Assembly: GCA_041645325.1 (NCBI GenBank)
Contig: JBAZQI010000018.1
Span: 1-20,484, forward strand
DNA length: 20,484 nt
Direction: 5' to 3'
Origin: JAFCCL01 sp041645325
Lineage (GTDB): Archaea > Iainarchaeota > Iainarchaeia > Iainarchaeales > GCA-2688035
A model generated the notes under the pieces. The model did not search any database. It was not told the origin of the DNA and saw only the letters and a list, made by a program, of their open reading frames with translations. Position 1 is the first letter of the stretch. Every line of letters starts with the position of its first letter. This document shows positions 13,261 through 19,797 of this stretch, in pieces. A program made the translations under genes and the position numbers.

Positions 13261-14889
13261 TTACCTGTGGGTAAACCTCAAAAACGCCTTTTCGCCTTCT
13301 ATCCTGTCAACAATGCAGAAGCCAAATCCGTCAAAGCAAACCCTGCCGCCTGCTTTTTTTTCAAGGATTGAGGCATCCGTCATTCCAATTTTTCTTGAAT
13401 TGTCGTCCATCAAAACCTCGGCATCAACGCCTTCCCTGAACCAGCCAACAACAGGCTTGTTTACCATTGCCTCGCCGACAAAATCGGCAAAGGCCTGGAA
13501 TTCGTCCTTTTTCACAATCTTGACATTGAACAGCTGCCTTAGTCTCAGCACATCGCCTGCCTTGAATTTTCCAAATGCCTTTTTGTCCACAAAAAGCCTG
13601 TGCATTCCGTTTGGCGCATAATTCACGTCAAGCTGCAATGGCTCTTCAAAAAAAGCCATTCTTTCGCTTTCAGGCTCAATGATTTTCCTGTTGAGGTCAA
13701 TGACCTTTGCAAGTTGCAGAACCGAATCGTTGGTGTTGACGCCCAAATCAAGCAAGGCTTCTTTCAAAGCTTCTGTCCTGAAGCCGCGTTTTCTCAATGC
13801 CCTTATTGTGCCAAGCCTTGGGTCATCCCATCCCGAAAACTCGCCTTTTTCAATGCCCTCCCTTATCCTGCTCTTGCTCAAAACCATTCCCTGCAGGCTA
13901 ATCCTGCCGATGTGAAAGCAATGTGGATAAACCCAGCCAAAATGCCTGTACAAGAATTCCTGTTTCGTTTTATTCTGCTCGTGCTCCTGCCCCCTTATAA
14001 TCAGGGTTGTGCCCAAAAGATGGTCATCTATTGCCGAGGCAAAATTGTACGAGGGCCAGACATGCTTTTTCAATGCCGTTGGGTTTGTGTGCACAGGATT
14101 GTCAACAGCCTTGGCTGCCCACCAATCCCTGACGCTTGGGTCCTTGTTCTTCAAATCTGTCTTGATGCGCACTACAGATTCGCCTTCCTTTGTTTCGCCG
14201 TCCATCATTTTTTCAAAGCGCTTGAGCTGCTCTTTAGGCTCAAGGCCCCTGCACTTGCAGGCCTTTTTTGCCTTAATCTTCTTGCGCCAAGTCTCGGAAT
14301 CGCAGTCGCAGACATACGCAAAGCCTTTTTCCAACGCTGTTCTTAAGTAGTCGTAATACAGGCCAAGCCTGTCCGAGGCAAAAAAAGTTTCGTCGGGGTC
14401 GCAGCCAAGCCAGTGCAAATCCTCTTTGAAAATCCGCTCGGCATCCTCAATCGGCCTTTTCACCTTCGGGTCCGTGTCATCAAAGCGAAGAATGAATCTG
14501 CCCTTGTACCTTTCCGCATACTCCTTGCTCAAAATTGCAGTTCTCGCATTCCCCAAATGGAAAGGCGCATTCGGGTTTGGCGCAAACCTTGTCACAACCT
14601 TTTCCCTGTTTTCCTCTGCCCATCCAAGCGCCGGCAAGGAATCCTCTTTTTCCTTGGGCTTTAGCTCCCAGCCCTGCCCTTCAAAGCGCTCAAAATCCCT
14701 TTTCAGCTCTTCGTGTTCAAGGGCGTTTGCCTTTTTCACCGCCTCAAGGGCAATTGCCATTGCCTTCTTTATGTCAAGCTTGGGATAAAGCGCCTTTACC
14801 TTGCCCACAATTGCGCCTGCCTCAGCCTTGCCGCCATGCAAAAAAGCGTTCTTTACAGCATACCTATAGGCATCCTCTTCAATGCTCAT
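13261..14889 (-). CDS. gltX: glutamyl-tRNA synthetase (archaeal GlxRS type)
   Basis: The protein has 542 residues. It charges tRNA with glutamate. The HIGH-type motif is APNPNAPFHLGNART and the KMSKS-type motif is VLSKSR. GRISLQGMVLSKSRIREGI and the C-terminal beta-barrel (LRLRQLFNVKIV, GFGFCIVDRIEGE) match the archaeal/eukaryotic class rather than bacterial GluRS. An N-terminal ~95-residue helical domain precedes the catalytic core, as usual in archaea. ATG 14889 is preferred because a TATA-like box centred about 25 bases upstream suggests leaderless initiation. ATG 14898 is three codons longer. Confidence 0.93.
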   Translation of the reverse strand: MSIEEDAYRYAVKNAFLHGGKAEAGAIVGKVKALYPKLDIKKAMAIALEAVKKANALEHEELKRDFERFEGQGWELKPKEKEDSLPALGWAEENREKVVTRFAPNPNAPFHLGNARTAILSKEYAERYKGRFILRFDDTDPKVKRPIEDAERIFKEDLHWLGCDPDETFFASDRLGLYYDYLRTALEKGFAYVCDCDSETWRKKIKAKKACKCRGLEPKEQLKRFEKMMDGETKEGESVVRIKTDLKNKDPSVRDWWAAKAVDNPVHTNPTALKKHVWPSYNFASAIDDHLLGTTLIIRGQEHEQNKTKQEFLYRHFGWVYPHCFHIGRISLQGMVLSKSRIREGIEKGEFSGWDDPRLGTIRALRKRGFRTEALKEALLDLGVNTNDSVLQLAKVIDLNRKIIEPESERMAFFEEPLQLDVNYAPNGMHRLFVDKKAFGKFKAGDVLRLRQLFNVKIVKKDEFQAFADFVGEAMVNKPVVGWFREGVDAEVLMDDNSRKIGMTDASILEKKAGGRVCFDGFGFCIVDRIEGEKAFLRFTHR

Positions 14890-14907
14890 GCGAAACATAA
14901 TGCTTAG

Positions 14908-14920
14908 ATACTTTTTTATT
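14908..14920 (-). promoter_or_regulatory. TATA-like promoter element for gltX
   Basis: AATAAAAAAGTAT on the minus strand, centred about 25 bases before ATG 14889. No Shine-Dalgarno is present, in keeping with a leaderless archaeal mRNA. Confidence 0.5.
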
Positions 14921-15025
14921 CATGTTCAGGCCGGCTTTTCAGCGCATAAGGCAATTCTTCTGAAGAGCTGCACAAGTCATTTGAAATAAGTTTGACTTTT
15001 TTTGCCAATTGCTTTGCAGCAGGCT

Positions 15026-15060
15026 TATTTTTTCGTCATTGCCCAGCATTTGTCAAAGTA
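15026..15060 (-). repeat. relict copy of the 3' end of the TrmB-like gene
   Basis: These 35 bases match 15341-15375 at 33 positions. Read on the minus strand they encode YFDKCWAMTKK and a TAA stop, against YFDKCWAVAKK and TAG in the intact gene. It starts two bases past the stop of the 87-residue ORF. Confidence 0.88.
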
Positions 15061-15062
15061 TG

Positions 15063-15326
15063 CTATTTTTTCTTTTTGGGCAATTTGAGTTTCATCATTT
15101 TGTCTATATCCCTTGTAATAGGTTTAATCTTTGCCAACACTTCTCCAGTGGCTATTATGCGGGCATATTCTTTACCAACTGGGTAATATGCCCCTCCTGG
15201 GCCTCTTGTAGTTTGTGACTCCAATTCCTTGGCCCTAGCTTCTATCATTCCCTGCCATTTTTTTTCTCTTCTGCGGGGTCCTGCACGTGTTACTTTTCTG
15301 ATAAACTTTCGCAGTCTTTTTCTCAT
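15063..15326 (-). CDS. 87-residue basic protein, unrecognised, in a tail-duplication insert
   Basis: I do not recognise this family. The protein is strongly basic: MRKRLRKFIRKVTRAGPRRR at the N-terminus, an Ala/Glu helix (MIEARAKELESQ), then GPGGAYYPVGKEYARIIATG and a KLKLPKKKK end. Nucleic-acid binding is likely by charge only. ATG 15326 is chosen because GGGAGG sits 7 bases upstream; a longer frame would run back into the TrmB-like gene. The gene exactly fills the space between two copies of that gene's 3' end. It therefore looks like an inserted cassette, and it could be cargo or the mobility protein itself. Confidence 0.7.
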   Translation of the reverse strand: MRKRLRKFIRKVTRAGPRRREKKWQGMIEARAKELESQTTRGPGGAYYPVGKEYARIIATGEVLAKIKPITRDIDKMMKLKLPKKKK

Positions 15327-15339
15327 ATGCTTTGCCTCC

Positions 15340-16074
15340 CTATTTTTTCGCCACTGCCCAGCATTTGTCAAAGTAGTGCTGGAAGGCGTTTGCCATTGGC
15401 TTGTGGTCGTGGAAAATTGTGAAGTGGTAGTCTGGTTTTTCCTGCTTGAAATCGCTTAATGCAAGAATGACGCGCTTTCCGTCCACGATGAATGCGTTGA
15501 GTCCGTGTTCAAGCTGCCTCATTTCCGAGGCCTTGCCAAGCCAGTCATTGGGATAAGAGTTGATGAGCCGCATATCGACCTTTTTTCCTTTCGCAAGTTC
15601 TATGGCTTCCCTGAGCGTGTGCTCCTTGTCGGTCACCTCTGAAAAGCCGACAATGCTTGTTTTTGCCTTTGAGATTTCCTGCGCAAGAATCCTTTCAAAG
15701 TCATGCTTGTCCTTTACTTTCATCACTGTTTCACCAGGCTCTTCTTTTTGCGAGTCGGAAAGCATTGTCCCGAGGTTTGCTATGCCTGACTCAAGTTCCT
15801 GCAGTTCGCTTTTCCTGCTTAGAAGAAGGGTTTCAAGGGCCTTTTTTGCGTCAATGCCCCTGTATCTCTTTGGCCTGCCCTTTATTTCAATCACGAGATT
15901 TTTTTCAACAAGCTTGTCCAAAACATCGTAAACGCGCGTCTTTGGCACCTGGGCAAGCCTGCTTATTGCGGGAGCCTCGGCTTCGCCCATCCTGAAAAGC
16001 GTGCTGAGCGTCTTGCTTTCGTATTCAGTCAGGCCTATTTTTTCCAGCAATGCATCCAATTCCCTGTTTCCCAT
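15340..16074 (-). CDS. TrmB-family transcriptional regulator
   Basis: The protein has 244 residues. Residues about 1-75 are the TrmB winged helix (LLEKIGLTEYESKTLSTLF, AISRLAQVPKTRVYDVLDKLVEKNLV). A short coiled-coil linker follows (LLLSRKSELQELESGI). The C-terminal part (KTSIVGFSEV, NDWLGKASEMRQLEHGLNAFIVDGKRVILAL, FTIFHDHKPMANAFQHYFDKCW) resembles the PLD-like effector domain of this family, which often senses sugars or other ligands. ATG 16074 begins at the conserved start. A palindrome over its promoter suggests autoregulation. Its last 35 bases are duplicated at 15026-15060. Confidence 0.87.
   Translation of the reverse strand: MGNRELDALLEKIGLTEYESKTLSTLFRMGEAEAPAISRLAQVPKTRVYDVLDKLVEKNLVIEIKGRPKRYRGIDAKKALETLLLSRKSELQELESGIANLGTMLSDSQKEEPGETVMKVKDKHDFERILAQEISKAKTSIVGFSEVTDKEHTLREAIELAKGKKVDMRLINSYPNDWLGKASEMRQLEHGLNAFIVDGKRVILALSDFKQEKPDYHFTIFHDHKPMANAFQHYFDKCWAVAKK
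15341..15375 (-). repeat. 3' end of the TrmB-like gene, in-gene copy
   Basis: This is the partner of 15026-15060. It covers YFDKCWAVAKK and the stop. The two copies are 315 bases apart and bracket the 87-residue ORF. Confidence 0.88.
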
Positions 16075-16091
16075 CAAAAAAACCCTTTTTT

Positions 16092-16110
16092 TAATATAAA
16101 ACATATATTA
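16092..16110 (-). promoter_or_regulatory. perfect 7-bp palindrome over the TATA region of the TrmB-like gene
   Basis: TAATATA-aaaca-TATATTA, 18 to 36 bases before the start codon, overlapping the only good TATA-like sequence. TrmB-type regulators bind palindromes, so this is a candidate autoregulatory operator. AT-rich chance symmetry cannot be excluded. Confidence 0.5.
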
Positions 16111-16154
16111 TAGGCGTTTTTCTATATTTAAATTTACCCCATACAGTTAAAGAA

Positions 16155-16365
16155 TTAAGCCTTTTTGTCTTATGACAAAAAGCCTTGGGAAAAACCAAAA
16201 TTGCTGATGCAATTTTAAGCCTTTTTTTCTAAAGAAAGAAAGCCTTGGGAAAGAAAGAGTTTTTCGCCAGCCTTTGCTAAAAGGCTGTGGGAAAGAAAGC
16301 TTTTCGCTTCGCGAAAAGAAGCCTTAGGCAAAGCATTTTTTCTAACGGAAAAAAAGGCTTGGGGA
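16155..16365. repeat. hairpin array 2, homologous to array 1
   Basis: This gene-free region holds six hairpins joined by AAGCCTTGGGAAA-like spacers. They are TTTTTGTC/ttat (16162-16181), AAAATTGC/tgat (16201-centred, about 16197-16216), TTTTTTTC/taaa with GAAAGAAA (about 16222-16242), CAGCCTTT/gcta (16268-16287), CTTTTCGC/ttc (16300-16318) and TTTTTTC/taacg (about 16337-16355). The first three correspond in order to units 1, 2 and 4 of array 1. Unit 2 keeps its TGAT loop but swaps a C-G pair for T-A, so pairing is preserved. Confidence 0.8.
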
Positions 16366-16405
16366 AATCTGCCTTCCAACTTGATCTGCAGGTGCAACTC
16401 CAGCC
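16366..16405. repeat. direct repeat flanking the RelBE module, copy 1
   Basis: The core ATCTGCAGGTGCAACTCCAG at 16384-16403 lies 6 bases past the toxin stop. Over the last 22 bases 19 match the copy at 17028-17049. Upstream AATC..GCCT..CCAAC also matches, giving about 40 bases of homology. Confidence 0.7.
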
Positions 16406-16410
16406 AGTTT

Positions 16411-16692
16411 TCACAGCGGCTTTTTGTATATTTTGTCGTGGTGGTCGTAGTCCCAGAGTTCAACGGTTTTTTCGCTTTCGTGGATTTCGTAGACCAATAC
16501 AAATGATTTATAAATGTGGACTCTTCTTTTGTTTTTTAGCATTGCGCCCAATGGCTTGAACCTGTATGGGTCTTCAAGGATTTGCTTGACTTTTTTGTTT
16601 ATTGCATCCAATTGTTCCGGATCCCGTTTTCCTATTTTTTTGAATATTTTATCCAAGTGTTCCTTTCTTTTTAACTCGTAGGGCAAATGCAA
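16411..16692 (-). CDS. RelE/ParE-superfamily toxin
   Basis: The protein has 93 residues. The pattern is typical of RelE: an N-terminal LDKIFKKIGKRDPEQLDAINKKVKQILEDPYRFKPL helix pair, then KNKRRVHIYKSFVLVYEI strands and a C-terminal WDYDHHDKIYK with aromatic and basic residues. Such toxins cleave mRNA on the ribosome or poison gyrase; which applies here is unclear. The start is a TTG at 16692 immediately after the antitoxin TGA, so the two are coupled. A 40-nt direct repeat brackets the pair. Confidence 0.82.
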   Translation of the reverse strand: MHLPYELKRKEHLDKIFKKIGKRDPEQLDAINKKVKQILEDPYRFKPLGAMLKNKRRVHIYKSFVLVYEIHESEKTVELWDYDHHDKIYKKPL

Positions 16693-16935
16693 TCATCTCT
16701 TTCTGAATTGCCCGAAGTATTTGCTAACATCTTTTACTTTGAGCGATTTTTCTTTTTCAAGCCTTTTTAGTTTTTCAACGTATTCCGGCCTCAGTTCCGG
16801 TTCCAATATTTCAGCGCCGTATTCTTTTGCCATTTGGTTAATTGCCTGGCTTTTGTCATTCAAGCCATATTTGGCTTTAACGATATTAATCACATGATTG
16901 GCTTCTTCGTCAAGTTCTACAATCGCAGTAGGCAT
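16693..16935 (-). CDS. RelB-like antitoxin
   Basis: The protein has 80 residues. The N-terminal MPTAIVELDEEANHVINIVK and DKSQAINQMAKEYG look like a ribbon-helix-helix DNA-binding domain of the kind seen in archaeal RelB/DUF2683 proteins. The C-terminal half (PEYVEKLKRLEKEKSLKVKDV) would wrap the toxin. The gene precedes the toxin with no gap. GGTGATAAT lies just before the ATG. Confidence 0.8.
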   Translation of the reverse strand: MPTAIVELDEEANHVINIVKAKYGLNDKSQAINQMAKEYGAEILEPELRPEYVEKLKRLEKEKSLKVKDVSKYFGQFRKR

Positions 16936-16947
16936 ATTATCACCATG

Positions 16948-16962
16948 TTAATATGGTATTAA
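16948..16962 (-). promoter_or_regulatory. inverted repeat upstream of the antitoxin gene
   Basis: TTAATA-tgg-TATTAA starts 13 bases before the antitoxin ATG. RelB-type antitoxins repress their own operon through such palindromes, so this is a candidate operator. Confidence 0.5.
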
Positions 16963-17007
16963 TACAGGATTAAAAATGTTTCTTTCTATCCGCTTGGCGT
17001 GATTTGT

Positions 17008-17049
17008 AATCCCGCCTCCCAACACCAATCTACGGGTGCAACTCCCGCC
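17008..17049. repeat. direct repeat flanking the RelBE module, copy 2
   Basis: The core ATCTACGGGTGCAACTCCCG at 17028-17047 contains a CGGG/CCCG stem with a 7-nt loop that superficially resembles a tRNA T-arm. The partner is at 16366-16405, about 642 bases away. The two enclose the toxin-antitoxin genes and the operator. Confidence 0.7.
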
Positions 17050-17050
17050 G

Positions 17051-17067
17051 ATTCTAAACATTAGAAT
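17051..17067 (-). repeat. hairpin after the small lipoprotein gene
   Basis: ATTCTAA and TTAGAAT pair over 7 bp with a 3-nt loop, 8 bases past the lipoprotein stop. No U-tract follows on the minus strand, so a terminator role is uncertain. Confidence 0.45.
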
Positions 17068-17074
17068 AAGCTAG

Positions 17075-17413
17075 TTACGAGGGATATTCCGCGCCAGTTA
17101 ATTGGAATGCAGCGCCAAAGTTCTTTCTGCATGATTCTGACTTTTCTTGCCAGATTCTTTGGCAATATGTACTATCAGGTTTTTCTGTAAGTTCTAAACA
17201 TTGGCTTAGTTCTTTCACAGCGGCGTTTTGGCATTTTTCATAAATTAGTGTTTCTTTTACAACATCTATGTTTTTTTTCTCTAACTGGTTTACTGTATTT
17301 TCAAGCGAAGTTATTCTTGCTTCATAGTCTTGGTTGGTATTTCCATTTTGTACGCATCCGCTAAGCGCAACCATTGCTACAATTAGTCCAATTAGTAAAA
17401 TTGTTGTTTTCAT
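17075..17413 (-). CDS. small lipoprotein, unrecognised
   Basis: The protein has 112 residues. It has a signal peptide (MKTTILLIGLIVAMVALSGC) with lipobox LSGC and lipidation at Cys20. Residues about 28-50 (YEARITSLENTVNQLEKK) form a short coiled coil. Four further Cys residues could pair outside the cell. No enzyme motif is seen. AT-rich boxes (AATATTTAATAAGG, and GGTATATAA nearer the start) lie upstream. Confidence 0.65.
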   Translation of the reverse strand: MKTTILLIGLIVAMVALSGCVQNGNTNQDYEARITSLENTVNQLEKKNIDVVKETLIYEKCQNAAVKELSQCLELTEKPDSTYCQRIWQEKSESCRKNFGAAFQLTGAEYPS

Positions 17414-17504
17414 GAATTATATACCCTGTTTTCCTTATTAAATATTCCTTTCAACCGCTTTTTTAAGGTTAGGTTTCCAGCCTCCTGGATTTTCCGGCAA
17501 AAAT

Positions 17505-18296
17505 TCAATAAAACCCTATTGAGGCATAGCCGACAACGCTTGCCTCATCGCCTGTTTCATCTGCGCTTGTTCCGTAATGCAAAAGCCTTCCTTTTTCAAA
17601 CCCTGTTTTGCTGCAATATTGTACAAGCGCGGTAATCGGCGAGAACCCGCAGATGCTCAGGTTTTTTGAAACAACTTCCCTGTAAAAGCCCTTGGCGTCA
17701 AGTGCCTCTATTTTTTTTATCGCCCCGAAGTCCTTTTCTTTTGCCGCAGCCAGAGGCTCATAGTGCGTAAAATCGCTGGAGGCGATGACCGAAAAGCCTT
17801 TTCCAAGTAGTGCAAGCGCTTTCCCAAGTCCAAGCAATTCCTGCTGCCTTTGCTCCATTATTGTTATTGGCAGAATCTTAAAGCCTTTGAACAAGTGCTG
17901 CAAAAAAGGAAGCTGGATTTCAATGCTGTGCTCCTGCACATGCGCAATATCATCTGCCTCAATGCCGAGCTTTTCAAGCAAACTTTTTCGCAAAGCAGAA
18001 TCTATGGGGATTGTGCCCAAAGGGGTTTCCCAAGAGTCAGCGTCGCTTACGCTAATCATCGGCCCAAGCCCTGTATGGTTTGGCCCCATTATCACAAAGG
18101 TTTTGCTTTCCTTTAATGCGCTGAAAGAGTAAGCCGCTGTTTTTCCGCTGTAAGGATAGCCTGCGTGCGGCGCAACAACACACCTTGTTCTTGCCTGCTT
18201 TGGCACGCCATTGAAAAGCAGTTTTAGCTGTTGCTGCAGCTCGCCTTTTTCTCCGGGATAATAAAAGCCCGCTGCGCTTGCTTCCCTTTTGCCCAT
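17505..18296 (-). CDS. MEMO family protein (AmmeMemoRadiSam system protein B)
   Basis: The protein has 263 residues. Family blocks are AGFYYPGEKGEL, VVAPHAGYPYSGKTAAYSF, VIMGPNHTGLG, SIEIQLPFLQHLF, VIASSDFTHYEP and the C-terminal HYGTSADETGDEASVVGYAS. The conserved His residues (PHAGY, PNHTG, HSIEIQ) line a metal site in human MEMO1. The protein's reaction in archaea is unknown. It follows uS2 by 25 bases, a conserved archaeal pairing. ATG 18296 is chosen over a long upstream frame that overlaps the uS2 gene. Confidence 0.92.
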   Translation of the reverse strand: MGKREASAAGFYYPGEKGELQQQLKLLFNGVPKQARTRCVVAPHAGYPYSGKTAAYSFSALKESKTFVIMGPNHTGLGPMISVSDADSWETPLGTIPIDSALRKSLLEKLGIEADDIAHVQEHSIEIQLPFLQHLFKGFKILPITIMEQRQQELLGLGKALALLGKGFSVIASSDFTHYEPLAAAKEKDFGAIKKIEALDAKGFYREVVSKNLSICGFSPITALVQYCSKTGFEKGRLLHYGTSADETGDEASVVGYASIGFY

Positions 18297-18321
18297 AAAA
18301 AAAGCATCGGGGAAAGTTAAT

Positions 18322-19056
18322 TTAAAACGAATCATTTCTGCGGAAAGAGCGTTCGCGCCTTGGGCCGTCGCGCCGTGGCTCGGGCTTTCTTTTGTGGCCA
18401 TAGCCCTCGTTGTAGCTTGGCTCCCTCTGGCCTTCCTTAAGCTGGTACTCAAAGTCTTCAACCTTTTTCTTGAAGTCCTCATCCTTCTTGATGATGCCCT
18501 TTTCTTTCAGTATCTCCCTGGCGAGAAGGAAATAAGCCAGTGCCATGCTTTTCCTGCCCTTGTTGTTTATCGGAATAACAAGGTCAATTGTGGCCAGGCT
18601 GTTGTTTGTTGAACACATTGCCACAACAGGCGCCTTTGTTTTTTCGACTTCTTTAAGGATCTGCCTGTCGGTCTCAGGGTCTGTCACAATGATGGCTTTT
18701 GGTTCGAAGAATTTTTTTGCTTTCGGGTTTGTGAATGTTCCGGGAATAAACCTGCCGAGAATGGCCTTTCCGCCTATTGCCTCGGCAAACTGCTTTGCGG
18801 GCTCCTGGCCATAGGTTTTTCTTGCCACAACCACAATGCCGGGAGAATCAAATCTTGCCAAAAATTTTGCCGCCATCTTCAGCCTGGCGTCAATAGTTTC
18901 AACATCAAGCACCCTGAGGCCATCTTTCCTCTGCTTGAAGATATACCTCTTCATGTCGCCTGTCTTGAACTTTGTGCCGATGTGGGAACCTGTCTTAAGG
19001 TACTCGTCGAGCTCAACCAAATGCTTTGAATCGCTTTTTTCGTCCATTGAAATCAT
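18322..19056 (-). CDS. rps2: 30S ribosomal protein uS2
   Basis: The protein has 244 residues from ATG 19056 (ATGA overlap with the RpoN stop), or 241 from ATG 19047. Core blocks are HIGTKFKTGDMKRYIF, PGIVVVARKTYGQEPAKQFAE, GRFIPGTFTNP, PKAIIVTDPETDRQ and MCSTNNSLATIDLVIPINNKGRKSMAL. The last ~40 residues are an Arg/Lys/Pro-rich tail (YGHKRKPEPRRDGPRRERSF). Confidence 0.94.
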   Translation of the reverse strand: MISMDEKSDSKHLVELDEYLKTGSHIGTKFKTGDMKRYIFKQRKDGLRVLDVETIDARLKMAAKFLARFDSPGIVVVARKTYGQEPAKQFAEAIGGKAILGRFIPGTFTNPKAKKFFEPKAIIVTDPETDRQILKEVEKTKAPVVAMCSTNNSLATIDLVIPINNKGRKSMALAYFLLAREILKEKGIIKKDEDFKKKVEDFEYQLKEGQREPSYNEGYGHKRKPEPRRDGPRRERSFRRNDSF

Positions 19057-19247
19057 CTCTTAAACTTTCCAATTTCGTCTATGAAGTCAACCTGCGAAAA
19101 AATCATGCGCCTGCAGCAGTATCTCTTTATGCCAAGGTCGTCCATGACCTTTTCCGCCTTTTCGCCGTTCTGAACCCTCTTGCGGAACTCCTCGTACTGG
19201 CTTGCAAGCGGTTTCCCGCAGCTGAAGCACCTTATCGGAATCATCAT
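19053..19247 (-). CDS. rpoN: DNA-directed RNA polymerase subunit RpoN (Rpo10)
   Basis: The protein has 64 residues. It has the family start MIPIRCFSCGKPLASQYEEF and the zinc site C7/C10 with C44/C45 (RYCCRRM). It helps tie Rpo3/Rpo11 to the polymerase core. ATG 19247 has AAAGGTGA 8 bases upstream; a GTG at 19259 would add four codons. It precedes uS2 as in most archaea. Confidence 0.93.
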   Translation of the reverse strand: MMIPIRCFSCGKPLASQYEEFRKRVQNGEKAEKVMDDLGIKRYCCRRMIFSQVDFIDEIGKFKR

Positions 19248-19260
19248 GCCATTTTTCACC

Positions 19261-19357
19261 TTTTACCCGTTTTTGACCGTTTTTGCCAGCCCTAGTAAAG
19301 CATTAGCTTTACTGGCCTCGCAAACCTTTTTAGTTTGCTCGGTTTTGCTAAAAGCTG
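19261..19357. repeat. hairpin cluster between uS9 and RpoN
   Basis: Stems seen: AGTAAAGC/GCTTTACT with ATTA loop (19294-19313), GCAAAC/GTTTGC with a 7-nt loop (19320-19338), and TTTTgctAAAA (19343-19353). The string TTTGCTAAAA also occurs in arrays 1 and 2, so this may be a diverged relative. It splits the otherwise continuous uS9-rpoN operon. Confidence 0.55.
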
Positions 19358-19792
19358 TTATCTCTTGCTCTTCTGCTTTTTCTTCCTTGCCTTTGTTCCC
19401 AAAGGCTTCTTGCTTTCAACGCGCCTAACGTCGTCAACAAGCAGGAGCCTGTCATAACCAATCAATGCCTGCTTTGCCTTTCCATCCTTGCTGAACAAAA
19501 CAAGGCTTTTTGCAATTGCGCCTCTCACCGCGCTTGCCTGGCCCATAGAGCCGCCGCCGTTTACCTCTATGTCAATGTCAACTTCTTTTGCAATGTCCGG
19601 CAAAACATTCAAGGGCTCTTCAATGAACTCTTTGATGTACCTTGGCTCAAAAAGGCTTATGTCGCGCTTGTTTATCCTTATCTTGCCTGTTCCCTTTTTC
19701 ACAACAGCCCTTGCCACTGCCTCTTTTCTTTTTGCCTTGCTGTTAAAGCCGGTTTTTCTCTTCTTCTTTTTATTAGTTGCCACAGCAATCAT
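19358..19792 (-). CDS. rps9: 30S ribosomal protein uS9
   Basis: The protein has 144 residues. Core blocks are RKEAVARAVVKKGTGKIRINKR, EPLNVLPDIAKEVDIDIEVNGGGSMGQASAVRGAIAKSL, and the C-terminal ESKKPLGTKARKKKQKSKR that reaches the P-site tRNA. ATG 19792 has GGTGA 5 bases upstream, inside the end of uL13. Confidence 0.94.
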   Translation of the reverse strand: MIAVATNKKKKRKTGFNSKAKRKEAVARAVVKKGTGKIRINKRDISLFEPRYIKEFIEEPLNVLPDIAKEVDIDIEVNGGGSMGQASAVRGAIAKSLVLFSKDGKAKQALIGYDRLLLVDDVRRVESKKPLGTKARKKKQKSKR

Positions 19793-19797
19793 ATCAT

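Noticed and set aside
12869..16365. CRISPR arrays
   Set aside because: Spacer lengths are too short (about 12-16 nt), the variable parts are self-complementary hairpins, and no cas gene is nearby.
16215..16559. Open frames on both strands across array 2
   Set aside because: They read the hairpin repeats and then run antisense or out of frame through the toxin gene.
16985..17060. tRNA gene, because CGGGTGCAACTCCCG resembles a T-arm
   Set aside because: No matching acceptor strand, D-arm or anticodon arm could be found around it; the loop also lacks the TTC start.
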